The position numbers were made by a program, and so were the translations under genes. A DNA stretch of 42,015 nt from an uncultured Alphaproteobacteria bacterium (GTDB lineage: Bacteria; Pseudomonadota; Alphaproteobacteria; UBA7985; CAJQQZ01), in assembly GCA_905480575.1 (NCBI GenBank), contig CAJQQZ010000072.1, positions 1-42,015 of the forward strand, in the 5' to 3' direction. Positions 8,668 through 16,500 of this stretch are shown piece by piece. Positions within the stretch are counted from its first letter, which is position 1, and the number at the start of each line of letters is the position of its first letter. The notes below the pieces were generated by a model. That model did no database searches. It saw only the letters and a list, made by a program, of their open reading frames with translations, and had not been told where the DNA came from.

Positions 8668-9423
8668 GTGACAAGACTAGAAAACAAAACCGCCGTTGTC
8701 ACGGGAGGTCGTCAAGGCATCGGCCGAGCTATCGTCGATGCTTTTGTTCGTGAAGGTGCCAAGGTTCTGACTTGTGGGCGAGGTTCTAGGCCTGGCGACT
8801 TACCATCAGATGTCATTTGGCAGCAAACGGACGTAGCCAAGAAATCTGATATCGAAGATCTCTTATCGATGGCCAGAGCTAAGTTGGGCGCAATCTCTAT
8901 CCTCGTCAACAACGCCGGTGTCCAAATCGAGAAAACCGTTCTCGACACAACGGACGAAGACTGGGACATCTTGATGGGCGCCAATGCAAAAGGCCTCTTC
9001 ATGGCTTGTCGTACCTTCATCCCGAACATGAGCCTTGGCGGTTCGATCATTAACATCGGTTCCATTTCTGGCAACACAGCTGATCCTGGATTAGCGCTCT
9101 ACAACGCCTCAAAAGCTTTCGTGCATGGCCTGACTAAATCCATCGCTGTCGATCATGGTCCAGCCATTCGTTGCAACGCCATCTGTCCTGGTTGGATCAT
9201 GACAGGCATGGCGGACGCTGCTTTTGAGATGGCCAACAATCCAGACGCCGCCAAACTCGATGCTGTGGCCAGGCACCCTGCAGGCCGATTTGGCCAACCT
9301 TCTGACATTGCAGCGATGGCGGTTTGGCTGGCCTCTGACGAAGCGACTTTTGCGACCGGCCAGCTCTTTACAATCGATGGCGGCATGACCGCAGCCTCTC
9401 CCCTCAATCCAGGACTATTTTGA
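8668..9423 (+). CDS. SDR-family oxidoreductase (second paralogue)
   Basis: A 251-residue classical SDR with TGGRQGIG cofactor motif, NNAGVQIEKT, catalytic Ser in NIGSISG and YNASK, and the NAICPGWIMTGM loop. I chose the GTG at 8668 because an AAAGG lies 10 bases upstream; the TTG at 8659 is too close to that site. A CGR pair after the second strand suggests NADP preference, unlike the first SDR, but this is tentative. Its stop overlaps the next gene's ATG (TGATG). A palindromic repeat separates it from BKACE, so the cluster may have been joined from two parts. It is homologous to the SDR at 6788; the two might act on opposite stereoisomers or successive intermediates. Confidence 0.85.
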   Translation: MTRLENKTAVVTGGRQGIGRAIVDAFVREGAKVLTCGRGSRPGDLPSDVIWQQTDVAKKSDIEDLLSMARAKLGAISILVNNAGVQIEKTVLDTTDEDWDILMGANAKGLFMACRTFIPNMSLGGSIINIGSISGNTADPGLALYNASKAFVHGLTKSIAVDHGPAIRCNAICPGWIMTGMADAAFEMANNPDAAKLDAVARHPAGRFGQPSDIAAMAVWLASDEATFATGQLFTIDGGMTAASPLNPGLF

Positions 9424-10358
9424 TGAGCAAAGTTGAAAACACAGCCGTGCTTGGCGCTGGTGTCATTGGTGCCAGCTGGACCGCACTCTTTTTAGCAGCT
9501 GGTTGTCGTGTCGACGTGTTTGATTTGGCAGAGAACGCCGAGAAATCTGTGCGTGATTACGTTGAGCGTGCCTGGCCGACGCTGACCGAACTGGGTCTGG
9601 CAGAGAATGGCGATCCCGACAACATTCGCTTCTTCTCTGATGCCGCTTCAGCCGTGAAAGAAGCTGAATTCATTCAGGAGAACGTGCCAGAACGACTACC
9701 GATCAAACACGCGCTCTACCAGGAGATCGAACCTCACTTGGCGCCCGAAGCCATTGTTGCCTCTTCTGCCTCCGGTTTGATGGTCAGTGAGATGCAGCTG
9801 GGCTGGAAAGATCCTTCTCGGTTCCTGCTCGCGCACCCGTTCAACCCGCCTCATCTGATCCCGCTTGTTGAACTGCTAACCAACGACAAGACAGCAGACG
9901 GCGTTATGGAAGCCGCTGAGGCCTTCTTCAAACAAGTCGGCAAAGTCACCATTCGCGTCAACAAAGAAGTCCCAGCCCACGTGGCCAACCGCCTACAAGC
10001 CGCGCTCTGGCGAGAAGCCATTCATCTAGTGGAAGACGGTGTTGCCTCCGTTGAGGACGTCGACACCGCCGTATGGGCCGGACCAGGCCTGCGCTGGGCC
10101 GCCATGGGTCCGCATATGCTCTTTCATCTAGGCGCTGGCGAAGGTGGCATGGAGGAGTTCTGTAACCGCTACGGCGACAGTTTTCATCGCTGGTGGGATG
10201 ATCTGGGGGACGTTAAATTAAACCCGGAACTGGCAACCAAACTTATGAAAGGTGTCCAGGAAGAAAGTGGTGGTAAAACGCCCTTGGAAGGGTCCAGAGA
10301 CCGTGATGCCCTAATAGTGGCTATGTTAAAGGGGACGAAGGACATGCGTTCCATTTAG
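9423..10358 (+). CDS. 3-hydroxyacyl-CoA-type dehydrogenase, carnitine-dehydrogenase-like
   Basis: A 311-residue NAD-dependent beta-hydroxy-acid dehydrogenase. GAGVIG at residues 11-16 is the Rossmann motif. QENVPERLPIKH, the SSASGLM segment, LAHPFNPPHLIPLVE with the catalytic His, and the C-terminal VWAGPGLRWAAMGP motif match the L-carnitine 3-dehydrogenase/lambda-crystallin branch better than true fatty-acid enzymes. The ATG at 9423 overlaps the SDR stop. Oxidation of a beta-hydroxy acid here would give a beta-keto acid, the substrate class of the BKACE enzyme upstream. That functional link is strong by family knowledge, but carnitine itself as substrate is inferred. Confidence 0.88.
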   Translation: MSKVENTAVLGAGVIGASWTALFLAAGCRVDVFDLAENAEKSVRDYVERAWPTLTELGLAENGDPDNIRFFSDAASAVKEAEFIQENVPERLPIKHALYQEIEPHLAPEAIVASSASGLMVSEMQLGWKDPSRFLLAHPFNPPHLIPLVELLTNDKTADGVMEAAEAFFKQVGKVTIRVNKEVPAHVANRLQAALWREAIHLVEDGVASVEDVDTAVWAGPGLRWAAMGPHMLFHLGAGEGGMEEFCNRYGDSFHRWWDDLGDVKLNPELATKLMKGVQEESGGKTPLEGSRDRDALIVAMLKGTKDMRSI

Positions 10359-10370
10359 AACCCCACAAAC

Positions 10371-10484
10371 TTGTCATCCCAGAATTTTCATCTAGTGGAA
10401 ATATCAGGGATCTTTTGTCCAACAAGGCGAATAAAGCCTGTTGGAGATCCCTGCTCTACGCTACGCTTCGGCTAGAATGACAGT
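10371..10484. repeat. Dispersed palindromic repeat, copy 2
   Basis: The second copy of the intergenic element, lying between convergent genes. It opens with TTGTCATCCCAGAATTTTC and contains GGAAATATCAGGGATCTT, nearly the same as copy 1 in the same orientation. Inner arms CCAACAAGGC/GCCTGTTGG and AGGGATCT/AGATCCCT fold it into a hairpin, and it closes with CGGCTAGAATGACAG. It could act as a two-way transcription terminator here. Confidence 0.85.
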
Positions 10485-10496
10485 TGGGGGACTGTC

Positions 10497-11135
10497 TTAA
10501 AAACTCTGGCGATAAGTCGCCAGCTTCACGCCGAAACCAATGAAAACAACACCAGTCACGCCTTTCAACCATCTCTGGAAGATCGGGTTCTTCGCGCCTT
10601 TTGCAAGAACTGCAAAGAGCAAAATCATCGATCCAAACCATACCGCATTAATCATCGAATGAATGAAAACAAGGAAGAATGCCGACAATGCTGCGCCACT
10701 CACCGACTCAATGAACTGTGGAAAAACCGCGAGGTAAAACATCGAAACCTTCGGGTTAAGTGCATTTGTCAAAAATCCCTCGACGTAGGCATTTACCAAG
10801 TTTCTCTTCCGCTTCGCTGGCGATATTTCAGGCGTTACACCAATGCCTTGATAAGCAGCCCAAAGAGCCTTCACACCGACCCAACAAAGATAGGCAGCAC
10901 CCAGATATTTTACGATGGAAAAAGCCCAAGCTGACTGGACTAATAGAATAGAAATACCAAGAATGGAAAGCGCACCATGGAGGTAAAAGGCCGAAACGAA
11001 CCCCAACAAATTTGCTAACCCTGCCGTCTTCCCGGAGGTCGGCACAGTCTTCGCAATCAACACACCGTTTGGTCCCGGTGACATAACCAACAATGCGGCG
11101 ACAATTGTGAAGGTCAGAATTTGTGAGAGTTCCAA
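10497..11135 (-). CDS. LysE/RhtB-family amino-acid exporter
   Basis: A 212-residue polytopic membrane protein of the LysE/RhtB family, which exports amino acids or their derivatives. The signature MSPGPNGVLIAKT follows the first membrane segment, with five to six hydrophobic segments in total and the NALNPKVSMFYLAVFPQF motif near residue 135. I chose a TTG start at 11135 (ahead of ELSQILTF) because GGAAAGAAG lies just upstream and the length then fits the family. The longer open frame to 11231 would add a Cys-rich tail that does not belong. Palindromic repeats lie on both sides, so it is probably its own unit. The substrate is unknown. Confidence 0.85.
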   Translation of the reverse strand: MELSQILTFTIVAALLVMSPGPNGVLIAKTVPTSGKTAGLANLLGFVSAFYLHGALSILGISILLVQSAWAFSIVKYLGAAYLCWVGVKALWAAYQGIGVTPEISPAKRKRNLVNAYVEGFLTNALNPKVSMFYLAVFPQFIESVSGAALSAFFLVFIHSMINAVWFGSMILLFAVLAKGAKNPIFQRWLKGVTGVVFIGFGVKLATYRQSF

Positions 11136-11203
11136 TTTGTTCTTCTTTCCATTGCAGGCACAGCAGGCTTGAACCGACGGTAAGATAGGTCCGCTTACCC
11201 CAA

Positions 11204-11315
11204 TTGTCATCCCAGTATTTTTGTGAAACAAAAATATCGAGGATCTCTGTCAACGAGCGTAGCAGCTTGGCACAAAGATCCCGCTCTCGGCTTTGCATCG
11301 GCTGGGATGACAAAG
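11204..11315. repeat. Dispersed palindromic repeat, copy 3
   Basis: The third copy, between the TPP enzyme stop and the exporter start. The outer arms TTGTCATCCCAG (11204-11215) and CTGGGATGACAA (11302-11313) are perfectly complementary. Inside are AAAATATCGAGGATCT and AAGATCCCGCTCTCGGCTTTGC, parallel to the inner parts of copies 1 and 2 but diverged. It would separate transcription of the 11322-17967 operon from the exporter gene. Confidence 0.86.
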
Positions 11316-11321
11316 AGAAGG

Positions 11322-12989
11322 TCAATCCTTCTTAAACAAGTCCTTCCGCAAGGTGTTCAACGAGTTTGGATCGATCTTCACGTGGATCACAGCTGGCCTT
11401 TTTAAGGCAATCGCCTCGCTTAGAGCTGCTCCCAATTCCCCAGGCTGATCAACGGCAAAACCCTTTGCTCCAGATAACTCAGCAACCTTGTCATAGGCAG
11501 GGCTCTCGATTTCCGCACCCAACAAACGGCCGCCGAAGAACTCCTGCTGATAAGCTTTCTCAGCTCCCCAGGCACCGTTGTCTAGGATCACCGCCACGAC
11601 GGGCAGGTTGTAGCGAACAGCCGTCGTAATCTCTGTCATGGTGAAGCCAAACCCACCGTCTCCCATAATGGACACAACGGGTCGACCAGGTGCCGACGCC
11701 GCAGCGCCAATCGCTGCAGCATAGCCAAAGCCCACCAAACCGAAGTCCAGCGGCGTAATCAAACCGGGTGTTTGGTAGTGGGCCAAACGGTCGGCCGACT
11801 GAAGGCAAGCATTGCCAGTGTCGATGGTTACCACGGCGTTTTCAGGCAGAGCTTCACGGATTTCGGCCAGTGCACGGCGTGGATGCATCGGGCTGGTATC
11901 ATTGTCAGCTTCGGCCTGACGTTCAACCAGCAGATGATCTCTGTCTTGTTCAAACTGTTTGAGCCAAGAGGTCCAGCCTTCTGGCACTGTTTTCTGACGT
12001 TTTGCTTCGGCGGTGATGGCTTCTGCTGTTTCCTTTGCGTCTGCTTGTAAACCGAGAGTCGCAGGAAAATAGCGCCCAACTGCAGCACCTTCCAAATCGA
12101 CGTGGACAATCTCAGCGGTCGCCGAAATATAATCATGAGAAAAGAATGTGGAGTTGAACGCCAAGCGTGCGCCCAACACCAGCAAAAAGTCGGCGTTCTT
12201 GGTCAAGCCGGACGCAACCGTGTTTCCTCTAGGGCCACCCTGGCCAGCGTACAATGGATGCCCATGAGGCATGACGTCTGCGTGGCCCGTAGATGCAACA
12301 ACAGGCACGTTCAGGGTTTCAACCATCTCTTTCAAAGAAGCCGCGCCGTCCGACCATTTGAAGCCACCACCGGCAACGACAACCGGTTGCTTGGCCTTGG
12401 CAAGTTTCTCAATAATTTCGGAAACAGCCGCCGCTGGTGGAGGCCCCGCTTTCGCGCTTCTGACCGGGCCAGGCCTCGGCGTATCAACAGCCGCTGCCAT
12501 CAAATCACGTGGCACGTGAAGCACAACTGGTCCCCGCCTGCCGGACATAGCAAGCCGGATAGCATCTTGGAGCATTTCTGCCAGCCGTGATGGGTCGGTC
12601 ACCATCACCGACTTTTTTGAGATCGGAGCAAAAAGCGCGACCTGGTCAATCTCCTGGAAAGTATCTTTGCCGAGATCTGGTCTGGAAATAGCGCCAGCAA
12701 TGGCCACCAATGGAGAATAGGCCAAATGAGCTTCTGCCACAGCTGTCGCTAAATTGACAACACCTGGACCAGCCTGCGCACCGAGCACGATGCCTGGGCC
12801 ACCGGTCATCCGCGCATAGGCATCCGCCATATGACCTGCCGCACGCTCATCGCGTGCCCCAACATAAGCGATTTCCTTGTGCTCAAACATGGCGTCGTAG
12901 AGTTCAAGCATTGAGCCACCCAGCAAGCCAAACACTGTTTTGACACCCTGATCACGCAACACTTGGTAGACGGCTTCGCCGCCATTCAT
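11322..12989 (-). CDS. Thiamine-diphosphate enzyme, acetolactate-synthase-like
   Basis: A 555-residue three-domain TPP enzyme. The N-terminal domain has VFGLLGGSMLELYDAM and the activating Glu in GARDERAAGHMADAYAR. The C-terminal cofactor site is GDGGFGF followed 20-odd residues later by ILDNGAWG. I chose the ATG at 12989; a TTG at 13001 is the only longer option and overlaps the upstream stop. It resembles acetolactate synthase large subunits, but no small regulatory subunit is nearby and the catabolic setting makes branched-chain biosynthesis unlikely. It more probably decarboxylates or ligates a 2-keto-acid or aldehyde made by the pathway; the related families include sulfoacetaldehyde acetyltransferase and 2-hydroxyacyl-CoA lyase. 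Reaction unknown. Confidence 0.82.
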   Translation of the reverse strand: MNGGEAVYQVLRDQGVKTVFGLLGGSMLELYDAMFEHKEIAYVGARDERAAGHMADAYARMTGGPGIVLGAQAGPGVVNLATAVAEAHLAYSPLVAIAGAISRPDLGKDTFQEIDQVALFAPISKKSVMVTDPSRLAEMLQDAIRLAMSGRRGPVVLHVPRDLMAAAVDTPRPGPVRSAKAGPPPAAAVSEIIEKLAKAKQPVVVAGGGFKWSDGAASLKEMVETLNVPVVASTGHADVMPHGHPLYAGQGGPRGNTVASGLTKNADFLLVLGARLAFNSTFFSHDYISATAEIVHVDLEGAAVGRYFPATLGLQADAKETAEAITAEAKRQKTVPEGWTSWLKQFEQDRDHLLVERQAEADNDTSPMHPRRALAEIREALPENAVVTIDTGNACLQSADRLAHYQTPGLITPLDFGLVGFGYAAAIGAAASAPGRPVVSIMGDGGFGFTMTEITTAVRYNLPVVAVILDNGAWGAEKAYQQEFFGGRLLGAEIESPAYDKVAELSGAKGFAVDQPGELGAALSEAIALKRPAVIHVKIDPNSLNTLRKDLFKKD

Positions 12990-12997
12990 TTTGTTCG

Positions 12998-14947
12998 TCA
13001 AATCTTCCGTCCCAATTCTAAACCTTCAAGGACTGCTTCTTCAGCTGTCCGAGGGACAATGGCGTCCCCTATTGTGTGTACTTCCAAGCCCAGACCGCTC
13101 AATTCATGCTCTAGACTGTCCTCAGGAACGTGTCCCATGGATAAGACCAGGCTATCGATGTTCTCAAGGATGATCGGCTCTTCGGACAAAGTGTCTTGGA
13201 AATAGATCGTGTCACCATTGGCACCAAACAATCTGGCGTGAGTCTTGATTTTCACACCCAGCTTATGCAGGCGGCCAACATAGTGGTTCCTTGTGTAGAG
13301 CTGTAGTGTTTCACCAGCCAGTGCGGCGTTAACACAAAGCGTCACTGAACAGCCGTCTATCGCCAGTTGCTCCGCCAAGCCCAAACCAATCCAGTCCGCG
13401 CGCCAGTCTGCGATCACCACTGATGAGCCAACATTCGCGCGACCTTCTAACAACTCCCAGGCTGTGAAAACGCTCGGCTGATCCAGTCCTTCCAGGGGTG
13501 GAACAAAGGGCTTTGCGCCCGTGGCAAGGATCAGACTATCGGGAGAGAAGTTCTCAACAAAAGCCCGGTCTACTACCTGCCCTGTGACGATGGTAACGCC
13601 CGCTGCGACCATCTCTTTTTCGAGGTTTTCGATGATGCCACCGAATTCCGCTCTGCCCGGCAAACGTTGCGCCAATTTTGCTTGCCCACCGAGTTGTTTT
13701 TCTGCCTCGAACAAGGTAACCTGATGCCCGCGGGCTGAAGCGACCGCAGCCGCCTTCATGCCAGCGGGACCACCGCCCACAACCGCTATTTTCTTTGCTG
13801 AAGTCGTAGGGATGACTTGTGTGAACTCAAGCTCCCGACCGCTTTCGGGATGTTGAATACAGGAGATGCCGAGGCCTTTATGAGCTCGACCTATACAGGC
13901 CTGATTGCAACCGATACAGGCGCGGATGTCGTCCAAACGTCCCGATTGAGCCTTTATGCCCATTTGGGGGTCACAAATCATCGCTCGGTTCATTCCGCAG
14001 AGATCAGCCTCGCCATTGGTTATCACTTGCTCAGCGATTTGCGGCTGATTAATCCGTCCAGTAACAATAACAGGCACCGAGGTCGCCGCTTTAATTGTAG
14101 CAGCGAAGGGAGCCACGTAAGCGTGCTCGACCCCCATCGGAGGCGTTATGTGGACCGATGCCCCTAAACTGGCTGACGTACCGGCAACGACTGAAAAGTA
14201 ATCCAGCTCACTGTCGAGAGCGGAGGTTATCTCAACCACCTCTTCGCCAGATAAACCCAGGCTATCCATCTCAGTGGCTGAAATTCTCAACCCTACGACC
14301 TTGCCTGGAGCCGAGGTTCGAATTGCTTTCACTGTTTCTCGAACGAAGTTCAATCGACGCTGGAAATCCCCGCCCCAATGATCATCGCGGAGGTTCACCA
14401 AGGGATTCAGAAACTGAGCTGGCAAATAGCCATGGCTGCCCACAACTTCGAATCCGTCAAACCCAGCCTCAGCCAGGATTGCCGCCGTATCACCGTAGCC
14501 TTTGATGATATCTCTGATCAGTGCATCAGACATTGGCTTGGGCATGATGTGGAAACGTTCATTGGGCACTGCTGAAGGTGCATAAGCCACGGGCAACATC
14601 CCACCCTTGGCCGACAAAATCTCTCGTCCAGGATGAAACAACTGAGCAAAGTTCCTGGCACCATGGGCCTGACAGGTATCAATCAGGCGCTTGTAGTGAG
14701 GGATGACATCACGGTTCTGAGCTTTGAGAAGATTGGCCGAAAAGCCAGCGGTTTCATGAACGGCAACAATCTCCGAAACAATCAACCCCGCGCCGCCTTT
14801 GGCCCGCGCCTCATGGTAAGCGATCAAGCGATCACCCGGCACGTCGTCACAAAGGTAGGTGTGGTGACCCGGCGAGACGATCCTGTTTTTGACCAAACAA
14901 GACCCGACTTCGATCTCCGAAAAAAGATTGGGCAACAAAGCGCTCAT
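12998..14947 (-). CDS. DgcA/TMADH-like FMN-FeS-FAD amine demethylase
   Basis: A 649-residue fusion of an old-yellow-enzyme barrel and a pyridine-nucleotide disulfide-reductase-like domain. It carries the substrate-cavity and FMN motifs of the trimethylamine dehydrogenase/DgcA/stachydrine demethylase family (NFAQLFHPGRE, GFDGFEVVGSHGYLPAQFLNP, HWGG). A [4Fe-4S] cluster motif follows: CIGCNQACIG with another Cys in SCIQHP. The second half starts with IAVVGGGPAGMKAA. 2,4-dienoyl-CoA reductases share this layout, but the MttB-family gene overlapping its start (one base, TGATG) favours a methylated-amine substrate. DgcA removes a methyl group from dimethylglycine, releasing formaldehyde; whether this protein does the same is inference. 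Confidence 0.85.
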   Translation of the reverse strand: MSALLPNLFSEIEVGSCLVKNRIVSPGHHTYLCDDVPGDRLIAYHEARAKGGAGLIVSEIVAVHETAGFSANLLKAQNRDVIPHYKRLIDTCQAHGARNFAQLFHPGREILSAKGGMLPVAYAPSAVPNERFHIMPKPMSDALIRDIIKGYGDTAAILAEAGFDGFEVVGSHGYLPAQFLNPLVNLRDDHWGGDFQRRLNFVRETVKAIRTSAPGKVVGLRISATEMDSLGLSGEEVVEITSALDSELDYFSVVAGTSASLGASVHITPPMGVEHAYVAPFAATIKAATSVPVIVTGRINQPQIAEQVITNGEADLCGMNRAMICDPQMGIKAQSGRLDDIRACIGCNQACIGRAHKGLGISCIQHPESGRELEFTQVIPTTSAKKIAVVGGGPAGMKAAAVASARGHQVTLFEAEKQLGGQAKLAQRLPGRAEFGGIIENLEKEMVAAGVTIVTGQVVDRAFVENFSPDSLILATGAKPFVPPLEGLDQPSVFTAWELLEGRANVGSSVVIADWRADWIGLGLAEQLAIDGCSVTLCVNAALAGETLQLYTRNHYVGRLHKLGVKIKTHARLFGANGDTIYFQDTLSEEPIILENIDSLVLSMGHVPEDSLEHELSGLGLEVHTIGDAIVPRTAEEAVLEGLELGRKI

Positions 14948-16491
14948 CAAGACCGGCCAATGTCACTGCGAGAGAGTAAAATATCGTAGCGTTTACGAAG
15001 GGCAAAGTCCTGTTCATCCGACAAGTGAACTGGGTAATATGAGGCCAGCAGTTCCTTGGTTTTCTCGGTCGCTCGCTCTCGAATTGTCGAACCTCCTTGT
15101 TCTTCCCAATCAGTCGGTGTTTGACGATCACCGACAAGCGGATAGACGTAGTCAGACTTCATTCTCGCTAAAGTTTGATCATGTCCGAGGTAGTGACCGT
15201 CACCCAGACAAGCCTCTGCTATAACTTCAGCGGCAATCGATTGTGGATCTGCCTCTACGCCCCTGACTGAGCGAAGAATGTTGCCGAGCATGTCGTTATC
15301 GATCAGGTACGATTCCAGAGAACATCCCAACAATGAGGCCTGCATGCCACAAGCTTGCGTAATAAGGTTAGAGCCAGCATGCGCCGCCAAAGATACGGCG
15401 AGATTTTTCTCAGAGCCATGCTGCGCGTCAGCGAGTTTGGCATCTGTGATTCCCGCTATCGAAGATGTCGGTAGATTGAAATGTCGCCCCATCTGCGCAG
15501 CTGCTGCCATCAATACTGCCTGTTCTCCGCCACCACCACACATGGCTCCGGTCCTAAGATCAGCCACCAAGGGCTTTGGTGCAAAAATCAGTTGGCTATT
15601 GGGATCAACAAGCCAGGCAAAGACGAGACCAGCGAGTGTTTCGGCAACTGCCTGTACAAGGGAGCCTGCAACCGACGCTGGACTGGTGGCACCAGCTTGG
15701 CCAGCGGAGATAATCTGAACCGGGAAACCAGCCAAAACGGCGGCCTCCAAGGTTTCGCAAGCTTCCTCTGCAAAGCGCATTGGTGGCACAACATGACAAA
15801 CCATAACCGTTAAAAAAGGTTTGGCTCTAAACGCTTCTTCACTGCCTGCCAGGTAGTAGCAAAGCTCAGCTATCTTGCTGACATGGGATGGATCAGAAGC
15901 TGAAATTGAGACGTGCTTGGACGTGCCTGCCAAACAAGCATAGGCCGTGTTGATGTCCATAGACAAGGGATCTGGTGCATCTCGCGCAACCATCGAACGA
16001 CTGAAATGATGGACATATTCTAGAGAGTCCACTACCCGCGCTGCATTGTAGAGGTCCAGTGCCGTGGCCCCTCGATATTGCCCTGTATAAATATCGCGAA
16101 TGTCAGGCGAGGCACCACCGGAACTCATGTGAACTCTGGCTCCAGAAAGATCCAGTTCTAGACCAGGCTTGCGTCCCCAAAGAACGACGTCCCTTCGAAC
16201 CTCTATCAGAGTTTCACGAACCAACTCTCGCGGAAAGGTTAAACGCCCCCCCTTAGTATAAACTCCGCCTCTAGCTGTCACTTTCTCGATCATGGACGGG
16301 ATCGCCTGGCTGAAGCCTAGCGTTTCCATCAGGTGTAGAACCGCTTCTTCTACGTTCGTAACCTCTTGGTCAGACAGCGGCTTATAACGGCCACCAACCA
16401 CACCGGGCCAGACAGCGGGCTTGTCGTCTGAGGTGTCGGCAGCACGACTGCGCCCGCCTCTCCTGCCTCTTGGTTCTGCTTGATCGCTCAT
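14947..16491 (-). CDS. MttB-family methyltransferase (non-pyrrolysine), copy 1
   Basis: A 514-residue protein of the trimethylamine methyltransferase (MttB/COG5598) superfamily. The Arg/Gly-rich N-terminal tail (PRGRRGGRSRAA) is followed by the TIM-barrel enzyme fold with FSRSMVARD, VCHVVPPMRF, ISAGQAGATSPAS and the C-terminal DGHYLGHDQTLARMKSDYVYP motif. The gene is open from end to end with no amber codon, so it is a non-pyrrolysine member, like the characterised glycine-betaine (MtgB) and carnitine (MtcB) methyltransferases. Those pass the methyl group to a corrinoid protein, and no MttC-like gene is seen here. It overlaps the DgcA-like gene and follows the FAD dehydrogenase by 9 bases. 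A quaternary or tertiary amine substrate is likely but unproven. Confidence 0.88.
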   Translation of the reverse strand: MSDQAEPRGRRGGRSRAADTSDDKPAVWPGVVGGRYKPLSDQEVTNVEEAVLHLMETLGFSQAIPSMIEKVTARGGVYTKGGRLTFPRELVRETLIEVRRDVVLWGRKPGLELDLSGARVHMSSGGASPDIRDIYTGQYRGATALDLYNAARVVDSLEYVHHFSRSMVARDAPDPLSMDINTAYACLAGTSKHVSISASDPSHVSKIAELCYYLAGSEEAFRAKPFLTVMVCHVVPPMRFAEEACETLEAAVLAGFPVQIISAGQAGATSPASVAGSLVQAVAETLAGLVFAWLVDPNSQLIFAPKPLVADLRTGAMCGGGGEQAVLMAAAAQMGRHFNLPTSSIAGITDAKLADAQHGSEKNLAVSLAAHAGSNLITQACGMQASLLGCSLESYLIDNDMLGNILRSVRGVEADPQSIAAEVIAEACLGDGHYLGHDQTLARMKSDYVYPLVGDRQTPTDWEEQGGSTIRERATEKTKELLASYYPVHLSDEQDFALRKRYDILLSRSDIGRS

Positions 16492-16500
16492 CTGCTTAAC

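Noticed and set aside
11136-11231. Longer start for the LysE-type exporter
   Set aside because: The added residues are Cys-rich, lie ahead of the usual family N-terminus and overlap the palindromic repeat.
8519-11315. Palindromic repeats as a CRISPR array
   Set aside because: Copies are over 110 bases, internally palindromic and separated by genes, not short repeats with uniform spacers.
11828-12136. Open frames inside the TPP enzyme and other genes
   Set aside because: They are shadows of well-supported genes on another frame or strand, with no ribosome-binding site or family motif.
11322-12989. TPP enzyme as the branched-chain acetolactate synthase (ilvB)
   Set aside because: No small subunit or other branched-chain genes are nearby, and the operon is catabolic.
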